Of a stretch of DNA of 64,000 nucleotides, positions 1-9,462 are shown in pieces; the first letter of the stretch is position 1; the number at the start of each line of letters is the position of its first letter. The stretch comes from Shewanella sp. SNU WT4 (GTDB lineage: Bacteria > Pseudomonadota > Gammaproteobacteria > Enterobacterales > Shewanellaceae). Below the pieces are notes generated by a model. The model worked only from the letters and a program-made list of their open reading frames with translations. It made no database searches and was not told the origin of the DNA. The stretch lies in NCBI RefSeq assembly GCF_006494715.1, contig NZ_CP041151.1, forward strand, positions 3,658,001-3,722,000, read 5' to 3'. Both the position numbers and the translations under genes were made by a program.

Positions 1-1
1 C

Positions 2-2413
2 ATTTCTATCAAGTTATCGGCGCTGCACCCAAGGTATGAAGTCGCCAATCAAGAACGAGTTCTCACTGAACTTTATGCCACCGTGATGCAACTTATCACC
101 ATAGCTCGCAGCGTGAATGTCGGTATTTCGATAGATGCCGAAGAAGTCGATAGATTAGAGTTGTCGTTACGCTTATTCCAAAAACTGTTTGAATCCAGCG
201 CTGTGCGTGGCTGGGGCTTATTAGGCTTAGTGGTACAAGCCTATTCCAAACGTGCGCTGCCAGTATTGTGCTGGATTACCCGCTTAGCCAAAGAGCATGG
301 CGACATCATCCCGGTGCGTTTAGTCAAAGGTGCCTATTGGGACAGTGAAATCAAGTGGGCACAAGTCGCAGGCGAAGGCGGCTACCCGCTATTTACCCGT
401 AAAGCCTCAACCGATGTATCCTATTTAGCCTGCGCTCGCTACTTATTAAGCGAGCACACACTTGGCGCCATTTATCCGCAATTTGCCACTCACAACGCCC
501 AATCTGTCGCCTCAATTTTGCACATGTATGATGGCGCGCGCCCGCTTGAATTCCAGCGCCTGCATGGCATGGGGCAAGAATTGTATGACACTATGCTCAG
601 CCAAAAGTTAATCAAAACAGTACGCATTTATGCCCCAGTTGGTGCTCATAAAGATCTACTACCCTACTTGGTCAGACGCTTATTAGAAAATGGTGCTAAT
701 ACCTCGTTCGTGCATAAACTGGTGGACCCAAAAACCCCGATAGAGACCTTAGTCGCCCACCCACTCATCACACTTAACGGATTTGCCAGTTTAGCTAATA
801 CTAAGATTGCCCTGCCAACCCATATTTTTGGCGAGGAGCGACGTAATTCAAAAGGACTTAACATGAACATTCAATCCCAAGCCACGCCATTTTTCAGCGC
901 TATTGAAGAGTTTAAGCAACATCAATGGCAAGCAGGTCCCGTGGTCAATGGCGAAGTGTTATCAGGCGCGCGTCACCCGGTGTTAAGCCCCTTTGATACT
1001 CGCCAACAAGTAGGCACCATCGATTTTGCCGACAAACAAGCCGTAGAAATGGCTCTGGCGAGCGCTAATACCGCCTTTGCCAGCTGGCGCGATACTCCAG
1101 TTGAGCAGCGCGCCCAAGCCTTACAAAAATTGGCCGATGCACTGGAAGAAAATCGCGATGAGTTAATTGCGTTATGTGTGCGCGAAGCTGGCAAGAGCTT
1201 ACAAGACAGTATTGATGAAGTGCGTGAAGCCGTGGATTTTTGCCGCTATTACGCCCTTAACGCCAAAAAGATGATGGCTAAACCTGAATTATTAGCAGGC
1301 CCAACGGGCGAGCTTAATCAATTATTTTTGCTTGGGCGCGGCACCTTTGTGTGTATTAGCCCATGGAACTTTCCACTCGCTATCTTCTTAGGCCAAGTAT
1401 CTGCCGCCTTAGCCACAGGAAACTGCGTTATAGCTAAACCTGCTGAGCAAACCAGTATCATCGCCTATCGCGCGGTGCAACTGGCGCACGCCTCCGGTAT
1501 TCCAAGCAATGTATTGCAATTTATACCCGGCACCGGTGCCGACGTTGGCGCGCAGTTAACCTCTGATGCCCGCATTGCTGGCGTGTGTTTTACCGGTTCC
1601 ACCCAAACTGCTAAGCGCATCAATATGACGTTAGCGGAGCGCCCAGGCGCCATTTTACCTTTGATTGCAGAAACCGGTGGTCAAAATGCCATGATAGTGG
1701 ACTCCACCGCCCTGCCTGAGCAAGTGGTGAACGATGTTGTATCATCATCATTTACCAGTGCGGGCCAGCGCTGCTCAGCCCTTAGAGTGCTCTATCTGCA
1801 GGAAGAAATTGCCGAGCGAGTACTTGAGTTACTGCAAGGCGCTATGGATGAATTGGTGATAGGTAATCCGAGTGACTATCAAACCGATGTTGGCCCTGTA
1901 ATTGATGCTACCGCTAAAGCGAATTTGAATGCGCACATCAATCACATCCAACAAGTTGGTCGCACCATTAAACAGCTAGCGCTGCCAAGTGTCTGTGAGC
2001 ATGGTCATTTTGTCAGCCCTTATGCCGTTGAAATTAGTTCGATTAAAATGCTAGAGAAAGAGCATTTTGGCCCAATTTTGCATGTCATTCGTTATCAAGC
2101 CGACAAGATGGATACCGTGATTAACGAAATCAACAGCACAGGTTATGGCCTAACCTTGGGCATACATAGCCGCAACGAAGGTCACGCCCTTAATTTAGCC
2201 AGCCGCCTTAATGTGGGTAACGTCTATATTAACCGTAACCAAATTGGCGCGGTGGTTGGCGTGCAACCCTTTGGTGGCCAAGGTTTATCGGGCACAGGCC
2301 CCAAAGCTGGCGGCCCACATTACTTAAGCCGCTTTGTGACTGAAAAGACCCGCACTAACAACATCACGGCCATTGGCGGTAACACTACCTTGCTGTCATT
2401 GGGGGATAGTTAA
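2..2413 (+). CDS. putA: Bifunctional proline dehydrogenase / P5C dehydrogenase PutA (3' part)
   Basis: The reading frame is open from base 2, so the gene begins before the window; about 800 C-terminal residues are present. PutA oxidises proline to P5C (FAD domain) and then to glutamate (NAD-dependent aldehyde dehydrogenase domain), usually membrane-associated. The first part carries the PRODH barrel motifs SIKLSALHPRYE, RLVKGAYWDSEIKWA and FATHNAQSV. The second is a full aldehyde dehydrogenase with SPWNFPLAIF, ETGGQNAM and catalytic Cys in SAGQRCSALR (codon at 1772). The protein ends soon after the aldehyde dehydrogenase fold, so it lacks the extra C-terminal domain of the 1320-residue E. coli protein. 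Whether an N-terminal DNA-binding domain exists cannot be seen here. Confidence 0.96.
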   Translation: MSIKLSALHPRYEVANQERVLTELYATVMQLITIARSVNVGISIDAEEVDRLELSLRLFQKLFESSAVRGWGLLGLVVQAYSKRALPVLCWITRLAKEHGDIIPVRLVKGAYWDSEIKWAQVAGEGGYPLFTRKASTDVSYLACARYLLSEHTLGAIYPQFATHNAQSVASILHMYDGARPLEFQRLHGMGQELYDTMLSQKLIKTVRIYAPVGAHKDLLPYLVRRLLENGANTSFVHKLVDPKTPIETLVAHPLITLNGFASLANTKIALPTHIFGEERRNSKGLNMNIQSQATPFFSAIEEFKQHQWQAGPVVNGEVLSGARHPVLSPFDTRQQVGTIDFADKQAVEMALASANTAFASWRDTPVEQRAQALQKLADALEENRDELIALCVREAGKSLQDSIDEVREAVDFCRYYALNAKKMMAKPELLAGPTGELNQLFLLGRGTFVCISPWNFPLAIFLGQVSAALATGNCVIAKPAEQTSIIAYRAVQLAHASGIPSNVLQFIPGTGADVGAQLTSDARIAGVCFTGSTQTAKRINMTLAERPGAILPLIAETGGQNAMIVDSTALPEQVVNDVVSSSFTSAGQRCSALRVLYLQEEIAERVLELLQGAMDELVIGNPSDYQTDVGPVIDATAKANLNAHINHIQQVGRTIKQLALPSVCEHGHFVSPYAVEISSIKMLEKEHFGPILHVIRYQADKMDTVINEINSTGYGLTLGIHSRNEGHALNLASRLNVGNVYINRNQIGAVVGVQPFGGQGLSGTGPKAGGPHYLSRFVTEKTRTNNITAIGGNTTLLSLGDS

Positions 2414-2483
2414 TCGCTCTCCATCAAGCGTTAACGGCCATGCTGCTAATAATGTTTGATAGATAGTAGTGATTATACCTAAG

Positions 2484-2506
2484 CAGCCTACGGGCTGCTT
2501 TTTTGC
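2484..2506 (+). terminator. Rho-independent terminator of putA
   Basis: A 7-bp GC-rich stem (AGCAGCC/GGCTGCT) with loop TACG is followed directly by six T residues, about 70 bases after the putA stop codon. Confidence 0.85.
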
Positions 2507-2600
2507 TAACAACCAGCCTCATAATCCTCAGCAAAAGTGGCAAAATTTTACCAGCCATGTATGTTATCCTCTCGCAATTTGCCGTTAATAATGAGTAAGC

Positions 2601-3605
2601 ATGATCATTCAAGCTGTGGCCGTAAATGTGATTACCGGATTTTTGGGAGCAGGTAAAACTAGCCTAATTCAGCAGCTCTTGGCTGAAAAACCTGACCATG
2701 AAACCTGGGCGGTACTGGTCAATGAATTTGGCCAAGTGGGCTTAGATGCAGCATTACTTTCATCCAAACACCAAGTGCATATTAAGCAAGTCTCTGGCGG
2801 CTGTATGTGCTGCGCCAGTGGCGTGCCGACCCATATCGCCATTAATCAGATTTTGCGCCAAGTGCGTCCCGACCGCTTGTTGATTGAACCCTCTGGTCTT
2901 GGTCATCCCCGACAAATCCTTAAATTATTGCAATCAGAGCATTTTGCCAACGTACTTAAACTGCAAACCAGCCTGTGTTTAGTCGATGCCACTAAGCTTA
3001 GCGATGAGCGCTACCTGCAATCTGCGCACTTTTTAGAACAGCTATCTATCAGTGACTTAATCATTGCCACCAAAGCCGATAGCTATCAAGCGGATGAATT
3101 GACGGCGCTGCAACAATTAACCACAGAGCTAGCACTTAAGGCGCCGATTTTAGCCCATGGTTATCAGCAGTCCGCCATTGCCAATATTCTGCAAACACTG
3201 GCGCAAGCAACCACGGTGAACCTCAAAAGTTCAAAAGCGGCCAGCGCGAATTTATTACGCCCAGCCATTGCTGAAAATAGCGCCACCGAGCTGCCAACAT
3301 TTAACCCTCAAGGCATAGCCAGTTATCAGCAGCAGCTTGATGGCCATTTCAGCTCTGGCTGGATGTTTAATAGTCAGTGGCAATTTGATTTACGCGGCTT
3401 ATTAGCCACTATCGATGGCATTACCAGCCTAAGACTCAAGGCGGTATTTATTACCCCAGATGGCATTGCGGCTTTTAATCGCTTAGAGAGTGATTTAACT
3501 ATTACAGAATTAGACGATGCCATGGATTCGCGCATTGAAATCATTAGCGACCAAGCCATTAACAGCCAAGAGATACTGTCAGCCTTGATTGCGCTTAAGT
3601 GCTAA
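2601..3605 (+). CDS. CobW/COG0523-family GTPase, probable metal chaperone
   Basis: The 334-residue protein is a G3E GTPase of the CobW/YjiA/ZNG group. Walker A is GFLGAGKT at residues 13-20. The metal-binding CxCC motif GGCMCC lies at residues 66-71, and a TKAD element takes the place of NKxD. A CobW-type C-terminal domain follows after about residue 230. Family members insert or deliver metals such as zinc or cobalt to client enzymes; the client cannot be deduced here because neither neighbour is a metalloenzyme gene. It is far from the cobalamin genes at 45-54 kb, so a cobalt role is not implied. The ATG start has only a weak ribosome-binding site (GAG in AATGAGTAAGC). Confidence 0.85.
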   Translation: MIIQAVAVNVITGFLGAGKTSLIQQLLAEKPDHETWAVLVNEFGQVGLDAALLSSKHQVHIKQVSGGCMCCASGVPTHIAINQILRQVRPDRLLIEPSGLGHPRQILKLLQSEHFANVLKLQTSLCLVDATKLSDERYLQSAHFLEQLSISDLIIATKADSYQADELTALQQLTTELALKAPILAHGYQQSAIANILQTLAQATTVNLKSSKAASANLLRPAIAENSATELPTFNPQGIASYQQQLDGHFSSGWMFNSQWQFDLRGLLATIDGITSLRLKAVFITPDGIAAFNRLESDLTITELDDAMDSRIEIISDQAINSQEILSALIALKC

Positions 3606-3678
3606 CTCTTAAGTGCCAACTATTAAGCGCTAACAATTAAGCACTAGCTCTAAACCTTACATACCAAAAGTCACAATA

Positions 3679-3707
3679 AATAAACGCCAGCTAAGCTGGC
3701 GTTTATT
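3679..3707. terminator. Bidirectional terminator-like palindrome between convergent genes
   Basis: A perfect 13-bp inverted repeat (AATAAACGCCAGC, loop TAA, GCTGGCGTTTATT) lies between the GTPase gene on the + strand and the convergent exporter gene on the minus strand. Its A/T-rich outer ends give a short T tract in both directions. Confidence 0.7.
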
Positions 3708-3735
3708 ATTAGGCATGTCGTTTTAAGTCTAACGT

Positions 3736-3858
3736 TTAGCTCTGTTTATCCATAGCGGCATCATCCAGCATAAACACGCCCGCTGACAGTGGATTTTTGC
3801 TACGCATTCGCTGATAAATAACAAATGGAATAATCAAGGTCACCACTAACATGGCCAT
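3736..3858 (-). CDS. Possible 40-residue membrane peptide downstream of lysO
   Basis: A short reading frame starts 24 bases after the lysO stop codon on the same strand. It encodes about 40 residues: a hydrophobic N-terminal helix (MLVVTLIIPFVIY) followed by a charged tail ending AAMDKQS. The composition, positive residues after the helix (QRMRSK) and position suggest a small single-pass membrane protein in the lysO transcript. No clear Shine-Dalgarno precedes the ATG, and the frame stays open upstream into lysO, so a different start or a decayed C-terminal extension is also possible. No family is recognised. Confidence 0.35.
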   Translation of the reverse strand: MAMLVVTLIIPFVIYQRMRSKNPLSAGVFMLDDAAMDKQS

Positions 3859-3881
3859 AAACTTTGCTGGCGCGTGAATTA

Positions 3882-4793
3882 CTACAAGGTCATAAAAAAC
3901 ACTACTAGGATGGGCACAGCCAAACTCAAAATAAAGCCGCTGACAATGGCAATAGGCACAAACTGATTACCGCCCGCTTGCTGAATAACTGGTAAGGTAA
4001 AATCCATAGCCGTGGCCCCCGCGTAACCCACAGTAGTGTAAGGGTAGCGCTGAATGAGTGCAGGGATTAGTAGCAAGGCCACCAGTTCGCGCATGAGTTC
4101 ATTTAAAAACGCGCCAGTGCCAATCACAGGCCCTAAGTGATCGCTCACTAAAATCCCAGTTAACGAATACCAGCCAAAGCCAGACGCTAAGGCCAAGCCT
4201 TGATTCCAGCTAAAGCCTAATATCCAAGCGGCAATTAAACCGCCCGGCAAAGATGACAAGATAACGGCGCCAGCTAAAATCATCGCCTTGGGATTGACCA
4301 AAATTTGCTTAAGTGACATGCCTGAATTACGCAGCCCAATGCCAATAAGCAGCAGTAAAAACAATAAAATTAGCTCACTACCGCGCTCGACCCAAAACAA
4401 GCCATTAGCCACCACACTCACTACGACTAAACCAACCAGAAGCCCTACTATCACAGAGCCAATCAGTTTGCCGGAATCCTTAAGCATAGATTTAAACGGT
4501 AACGGCACTTTATGGGCATCGACTTTAGGGTGCCATAAGCGGTCAAGTAACGGTAATACCAGCAAGTTACCCACGCTGATACACACAAATAAGGTGCCCG
4601 CTATGGTGACAATTTGCGTCAGGTTTTGCCCCAATTGATCTAATTTGGCAAGGCTCATGCCCATCAAAAACAAAATCACTATCACCAAGTAACCGCAGAC
4701 ACTATTAATAAGCTCAAGCCATTTAGCGCGCTTTAACACCACTAAATAGCCAAGTAACAGAGGGACTAATACAAATAACAAACCTGACAACAT
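3882..4793 (-). CDS. lysO: LysO-family (DUF340) lysine exporter
   Basis: A 303-residue very hydrophobic protein of about eight or more membrane segments that resembles the E. coli L-lysine exporter LysO (YbjE, 299 residues). Conserved family blocks are visible: the N-terminal MLSGLLFVLVPLLLGY, ASGFGWYSLTGIL, DHLGPVIGTGAFLNEL with the REL that follows, and ATAMDFTLPVI. The start at 4793 is chosen because the family begins at this methionine and TAGGCGG lies at proper spacing upstream; the longer frame from 4841 adds 16 residues of non-family sequence. Export of lysine and toxic analogues is the known family role; expression control is not visible. It converges on the upstream GTPase gene. Confidence 0.85.
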   Translation of the reverse strand: MLSGLLFVLVPLLLGYLVVLKRAKWLELINSVCGYLVIVILFLMGMSLAKLDQLGQNLTQIVTIAGTLFVCISVGNLLVLPLLDRLWHPKVDAHKVPLPFKSMLKDSGKLIGSVIVGLLVGLVVVSVVANGLFWVERGSELILLFLLLLIGIGLRNSGMSLKQILVNPKAMILAGAVILSSLPGGLIAAWILGFSWNQGLALASGFGWYSLTGILVSDHLGPVIGTGAFLNELMRELVALLLIPALIQRYPYTTVGYAGATAMDFTLPVIQQAGGNQFVPIAIVSGFILSLAVPILVVFFMTL

Positions 4794-4976
4794 AGCACCG
4801 CCTAACAAAAACCGATGCGCTACTTTACCGAGTGTTTTCAAACAAGTAAAACCTTAGCATGGCGAAATGGGCGCAAGCTAAGTGAGCTCAGCATTCTTTG
4901 ACTATACTTGCCACAGGCCTAGTTTTTGGATAAATCGCAGGTCTTAGCCCCACAGGATCACAGAGGAAATGGAATC

Positions 4977-5153
4977 ATGAGTGACAAGTTACTGACATTG
5001 GAAGAAGTGTGTAAAATTTTGGATAAATCCCCAGCGACCATCAAACGTTATGCTCGTGAAAATTTACTCAGTAGTGTTAGCGAAGGGAATGAAATACGTT
5101 TTCCTGAAGCTGAAGTGATGCGTTATCTAGATTTTGCCAAACGCCTAGGCTAG
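4977..5153 (+). CDS. Small MerR/excisionase-type helix-turn-helix protein
   Basis: A 58-residue protein consisting of one winged HTH_17-type DNA-binding unit: LTLEEVCKILDKSPATIKRYAREN followed by the wing-like region GNEIRFPEAEVMRYLDF. Proteins of this size can be excisionase-like architectural factors or small regulators. No integrase is nearby, so a regulatory role is more likely than excision. The start at 4977 is preceded by AGAGGAAA at good spacing; the frame upstream to 4926 lacks family sequence. It is divergent from lysO, sharing an intergenic region of about 180 bases, so regulation of lysO is possible but unproven. Confidence 0.75.
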   Translation: MSDKLLTLEEVCKILDKSPATIKRYARENLLSSVSEGNEIRFPEAEVMRYLDFAKRLG

Positions 5154-5175
5154 TTTAATATTTTGACGCTGACCT

Positions 5176-5191
5176 GCCCGCTAGCGCGGGC
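5176..5191 (+). terminator. Stem-loop after the HTH gene
   Basis: A 6-bp all-GC stem GCCCGC/GCGGGC with loop TAGC lies 23 bases after the HTH gene stop. There is no T tract, so it may protect the mRNA end or work as a weak terminator. Confidence 0.4.
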
Positions 5192-5327
5192 AAACCCACC
5201 AAAACACACAAACGTATCAAAATGATACCCTAATCTTACAATTTGATGAACTCAGCTTCATTCGCTAGATAATGGCATTATCAAAGAGTAAGATTATGCC
5301 AATTTCAATTAGCCAAGAGCATTTATC

Positions 5328-6701
5328 ATGAAGCGCAGCCTTTATATTTTACCTTTAGTCGCGGGTTTATCAGCTTGTGGTGGTTCAGGTAGTGATGACA
5401 CTATTGTAACGCCACCAACACCAACCCCATTAGCTAAGGTGATCTCTGGTGAATTGACAAATAAAACGGCGACCACGCTCTCCATCAATAACCAAAAGCC
5501 TATCGATATATCAGGTGCGAGCGTTAACCCTATTGTGAGTCGCACTCAGTCACAATTGGATTTAGATAAGTTAAAACTTGGCATGCAAATCACCATATCA
5601 ACAAATGGTGAAGTCGGAAAATCAATCATTTTTGATAGCTTGATGACTGCGAAAGTAGAAGAAATCAATGCCAATGAAAGCCTGATGATTGCCGGCATGA
5701 CAGTGCTGACCAAAAATGCAAGAATTGAAGATGGCTTGAAAGCAAAAGACTTAAACAAGAAATTTGTTGAAATCAGTGGTTACCCTATCGATGGTAATAC
5801 TATTCAAGCAACCTATATTGAAATCGAAGAAGATGATAATGGCAATGTCACTGAACTTGAAGGCTTGGTAACTGATATTCAGAGCAATAGCTTCAAATTA
5901 GGCAAAGTGACTGTGGAAGCATTAGGTCAATTACCAAGCAACATCAAGCAAGGTGATTGGGTAGAAGTTGAAGGTATTCTGGCTGTAAATGAAATTGGTA
6001 AATCTTACACTCTTAGCGCTAAAGCAAGTGATATTGAAATCGATAATCCAAGCTATGATGGCTTGTTAGGTGATGACGATGATTTAGAAGTTGAAGGCAT
6101 TATCAGCTGGGTTAGTCCTCAGATGGATCATTTAGTTATCAATCAAAATCAATCAGTTGCTATTTTAAACTCTACAAAATTCGAAAAAGGTAACAAAAAT
6201 AACCTTAAAGTTGGTGCCAATATTGAGGTTGAAGGTACTTGGGATTTAGCTGCTGCGAATATCAAGGCAAGTGAAATTGAATTTGACAATAAAGGTGATG
6301 CGACAGATATCGAAAATGCCGAATTTGAAGTTCCTGGCACGCCCGTGTTTAATAGCGAACTAAACACGCTTACTATGAATGACATTAGCTTCACGCTGAC
6401 CCGATACACAGAATTTGAAAATGTCGTAAAAAACGATTTAACCGGTAAGACTTGGGTTGAAATGTCAGGCTATGAGCAAAATGGCCAATATATAGTATTG
6501 GAAGTTGAGTCAGATAATGACAATGAACAATACGAAATCGAAGGTATCGTAACAACAATCAACGAAGTCAAATCTTTGTTTGGTTATATAGCTAATGACA
6601 ATAGCTTAAATAATTATAATGTTGGCCAACGCGTTGAATGTAATTTAGTTAACCGCGAACTTTCAGAATGTAAATTAGAAAATGAAGATGACAACGATTA
6701 A
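5328..6701 (+). CDS. DUF5666-type lipoprotein
   Basis: A 457-residue secreted protein. The N-terminus MKRSLYILPLVAGLSACGG is a lipoprotein signal peptide with lipobox LSAC, so it should be lipidated at Cys17 and anchored in an envelope membrane. The mature part has four or five repeats of a small beta-rich unit with the recurring pattern VEGxI/V...F.LG...V / G.WVEVEG, typical of DUF5666 proteins. It is acidic, with clusters such as GDDDDLEVEG and a C-terminal EDDND. No catalytic motif is seen and the function is unknown. It has its own terminator and stands alone between single genes. Its base composition is more AT-rich than its neighbours. Confidence 0.75.
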   Translation: MKRSLYILPLVAGLSACGGSGSDDTIVTPPTPTPLAKVISGELTNKTATTLSINNQKPIDISGASVNPIVSRTQSQLDLDKLKLGMQITISTNGEVGKSIIFDSLMTAKVEEINANESLMIAGMTVLTKNARIEDGLKAKDLNKKFVEISGYPIDGNTIQATYIEIEEDDNGNVTELEGLVTDIQSNSFKLGKVTVEALGQLPSNIKQGDWVEVEGILAVNEIGKSYTLSAKASDIEIDNPSYDGLLGDDDDLEVEGIISWVSPQMDHLVINQNQSVAILNSTKFEKGNKNNLKVGANIEVEGTWDLAAANIKASEIEFDNKGDATDIENAEFEVPGTPVFNSELNTLTMNDISFTLTRYTEFENVVKNDLTGKTWVEMSGYEQNGQYIVLEVESDNDNEQYEIEGIVTTINEVKSLFGYIANDNSLNNYNVGQRVECNLVNRELSECKLENEDDND

Positions 6702-6726
6702 TTTCGTTTCTCACTAACCACATAGC

Positions 6727-6752
6727 AAAAGGCTGCCACGGCAGCCTTTTTT
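6727..6752 (+). terminator. Rho-independent terminator of the DUF5666 gene
   Basis: The stem AAAAGGCTGCC/GGCAGCCTTTT is followed by a run of T residues, 25 bases after the stop codon. Confidence 0.85.
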
Positions 6753-6947
6753 GTTATTCTGCAATTATTAGCGCCGCGCAGTAAAATCCACCTTGTAAAT
6801 GCTCGATAAGCTTCATTTTCAGAGCCGTAAAATGAGAAGGTAGCCACAGACCTTAAGCCTTATCTTGGGCAAAATAACCGCTCTGTTATTGCTCCCTGCT
6901 GCCAATTGGCTATCACTGCCCAAGCTGCAACATTTACCGAGGTAACC

Positions 6948-7433
6948 ATGCTAGCAATCCCCATCAGCCGCAATCATATGGCCACTCACTTTACTAAGGC
7001 TAAAACTATTGCTCTTTATGATGCCAATGGCGCCATTAGCGAATTTGATAACCCAGCGGTAGCCGCCGATGCTAAAAACGGCTGCGCGGCCAAAAAAGCT
7101 ATGCTCAACCTGATTAAGCGCCAAGGCGCCAAAGCCATCATAGTGCAGAATATTGGTGAGCGTATGCTCGGCAAATTACACAGCGCAGGCATTAAGGTGT
7201 ATCAAGGCGATTACCGCCAAGGCATAGATAATTTACGCTCGCAATATATGGCGGGTGAATTAGCCCTGATAGCTATGTCTGATGCGCGGCCATCACTTAA
7301 TCATGCCAAAAAAGGTGGCGGCGGTTGTGGTTGCGGCGGTCATGAAACAGCGCCAAGCCTGATAACAGCGCCAACGTCACTGCCAGAGCCTATGAGGCAG
7401 TTATCCTTTAACAAGTTTACCCGCAGCCACTAA
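6948..7433 (+). CDS. NifX/NifB-C-type dinitrogenase iron-molybdenum cofactor domain protein
   Basis: A 161-residue protein with the ribonuclease-H-like fold of PF02579: N-terminal IPISRNHMATHFTKAKTIALYD, then CAAKKAMLNLIKRQGAKAIIVQNIGERMLGKL and a GIKVYQG strand. In NifX, NafY and VnfX this domain carries FeMo-cofactor precursors; stand-alone versions occur in many bacteria that do not fix nitrogen and have no settled role. Here the tail carries a glycine- and cysteine-rich GGGGCGCGGH segment that could bind a metal. No nif genes are nearby. The start at 6948 is chosen because GAGGTA precedes it at 4-5 bases. Confidence 0.8.
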   Translation: MLAIPISRNHMATHFTKAKTIALYDANGAISEFDNPAVAADAKNGCAAKKAMLNLIKRQGAKAIIVQNIGERMLGKLHSAGIKVYQGDYRQGIDNLRSQYMAGELALIAMSDARPSLNHAKKGGGGCGCGGHETAPSLITAPTSLPEPMRQLSFNKFTRSH

Positions 7434-7465
7434 TTCAAATTAGTCGCCGAATTTTAGCGATAAAA

Positions 7466-7497
7466 AAAGTGAGTGCGACTAATGCCACACTCACTTT
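7466..7497. terminator. Terminator shared by the NifX-like gene and cydC
   Basis: The 10-bp stem AAAGTGAGTG/CACTCACTTT has a 12-base loop. On the minus strand it runs into seven T residues, so it works best as the end of the cydDC transcript; the + side T tract is short. Confidence 0.7.
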
Positions 7498-7728
7498 CTC
7501 TTAATGCTTAAGACTTAATATTTAGTGCATAGGCTTAGGCTTAGTGCAGGCTAGCGACCATAGCTCAAGACGATTCCATCCCTAGTTCTAACCCGCTAAA
7601 TCCAACAAACTAAAACCAACAAGCTAAAGCATTCGAACCGAATCCTACGCGCGAATCCCAGCGAGCTAAAACATGAGAATGAAGCGCCCCCATTAAACCA
7701 AGGCGCATAATTCACACTGCACAACTGG

Positions 7729-9462
7729 TTAAATACGTTGATATAAGCTCTGATAATATTCATTGCTTGCAAGTAAACTCGTATGATCGCCGCTTGCGCT
7801 TATCACGCCATCATCCAGCAAATGAATTTCATCCATATGCGCCATGGCCGTTAAACGATGACTAATCATCAGCAAGGTTTTATCTTTAGCAAATTCAAAT
7901 AGTAGTGCCAGAATTTCACGCTCTGTGCGCTTATCTAAGCCCTCTGTTGGTTCATCCAGCAGTAATAACGGCGCATCACGCAATAGCAAACGCGCAATAC
8001 CTATGCGCCGGCGCTCACCGCCCGATAATTGTCTGCCACCATCCCCTAGCCATTCAGCTAACGGATCATCGCCTTGGGTTAATACTTCAAGACCGACTCG
8101 CTCAAGCACGGCAATCAGTTCAGCGTCGGTGACTTGTTGCTGTGGCATAAGCGCAAGCTTAAGGTTATCGCGCACGGTTGCACTTAACAGCACCACACGC
8201 TGACTCATGACCGACATGCCAAGGCGCAGATTATGCTCGCTGTAATCTTGAAGCTCTGTGCCATCAATGCTGATAGTGCCAATGGACGCCAACCAATCAC
8301 GGGTTAATAAGGCTAGCAGGCTTGATTTACCAGACCCTGTTTGCCCAAGTAGCGCGACTTTACTGCCAGCTTTTACGGTGAGATTAATGCCCTTAAGCAC
8401 AGGAGTATTGGCAAGATAGCCAAAGCTGAGATTAGCAAGCTCAATCTCACCGCGACTAATAAGCTTATCGCTATCACCAAAAGTGACCGCAGGGGTTTGC
8501 GATGTCAGCTCATCTAAACGCTGCGCCGCCAAAACGCATGAAGATAAATGCTGAAACGCGCCCGCTAACGGCATCAACATCTCTAAGCAAGCCATGGCGG
8601 CAAACACCATTAAGGCAAACATTGGGCCAGGCGCGGCATTGTCACCCACGCCATCGGCTGCCAACACCAACATCAGTAAAATAGTGGTGCCACTGGCAAT
8701 AACTAAGGCGGCTTGACTCCAAGCCGTGACAGTTGCCATTTTCACTTGGCTACTTAACAAGGCCTGCTCCGCCTTATCTAAGCGCTGGCGATAACGTTTA
8801 TCGGCGCCAAACAAGGTTAGCTCTGCTTGACCTTGAATAAATTCAAGTAGTTGAATGCGATATTGGCGCTTAGTATCAACTAAGGCGCGGCCATGATCTT
8901 TGCCTAACCAATAAAATAATGCGGGTAATAGCCCCCATGCCAATAGCAACGATGACACCATCACTAAGGCTAAGCTCGCATCTATCCATGACATCAAACC
9001 ATACAAGCAAGCAATCATCACTAATGCTGCCACTAATGGCGTCAGCAAGCGTAAATAGAGATGATCTAAGGTATCAATGTCCGCCACTAGGCGATTCAAC
9101 ATATCGCCTTGGCGCAAGCCTTTAAGGTTGGCCGCGCTTAATGGCAGAATTTTTTGCCAGACAAAAACCCTAAGCTCAGTCAGTAATCTAAAAGTGGCTT
9201 CGTGGGTGACTAAACGCTCGCCATAACGGCTTGCAGTGCGCGATATCGATAAAAAACGCACCCCAGCCGCTGGGGTAAAAAAGTTAAACGCCTGCGCTGT
9301 AGCAACCGTTAATCCCGCCACTGCCGTTGCTGATAAAAACCAGCCCGATAACGACAACAAGCCTAAGCCTGTGGCCAACGTCGTGAAGCTCAGTAAAATA
9401 CCTAAACTCATCAATAATGATTGGCGCGAGAACAATTTAATTAGCGGCAATAATACGCGCAT
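7729..9462 (-). CDS. cydC: Heterodimeric ABC exporter subunit CydC
   Basis: A 577-residue fused membrane-ATPase subunit that pairs with CydD to export cysteine/glutathione and handle heme in the periplasm, a step needed for cytochrome bd and c-type cytochrome maturation. Six membrane helices occupy about the first 310 residues, starting with the family pattern LLSLSGWFLSATAVAGL. The ATPase domain has Walker A GQTGSGKSSL, signature LSGGERRRIGIARLLL, Walker B LLLLDEPTEGLD and the H-loop ISHR. Its ATG overlaps the cydD stop codon by one base (TAATG), so translation is coupled. No cydAB genes are in the window. Confidence 0.95.
   Translation of the reverse strand: MRVLLPLIKLFSRQSLLMSLGILLSFTTLATGLGLLSLSGWFLSATAVAGLTVATAQAFNFFTPAAGVRFLSISRTASRYGERLVTHEATFRLLTELRVFVWQKILPLSAANLKGLRQGDMLNRLVADIDTLDHLYLRLLTPLVAALVMIACLYGLMSWIDASLALVMVSSLLLAWGLLPALFYWLGKDHGRALVDTKRQYRIQLLEFIQGQAELTLFGADKRYRQRLDKAEQALLSSQVKMATVTAWSQAALVIASGTTILLMLVLAADGVGDNAAPGPMFALMVFAAMACLEMLMPLAGAFQHLSSCVLAAQRLDELTSQTPAVTFGDSDKLISRGEIELANLSFGYLANTPVLKGINLTVKAGSKVALLGQTGSGKSSLLALLTRDWLASIGTISIDGTELQDYSEHNLRLGMSVMSQRVVLLSATVRDNLKLALMPQQQVTDAELIAVLERVGLEVLTQGDDPLAEWLGDGGRQLSGGERRRIGIARLLLRDAPLLLLDEPTEGLDKRTEREILALLFEFAKDKTLLMISHRLTAMAHMDEIHLLDDGVISASGDHTSLLASNEYYQSLYQRI

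Noticed and set aside
4977..5153. Small HTH gene considered as a phage excisionase marking an integrated element
   Set aside because: No integrase, attachment repeats or phage genes are nearby.
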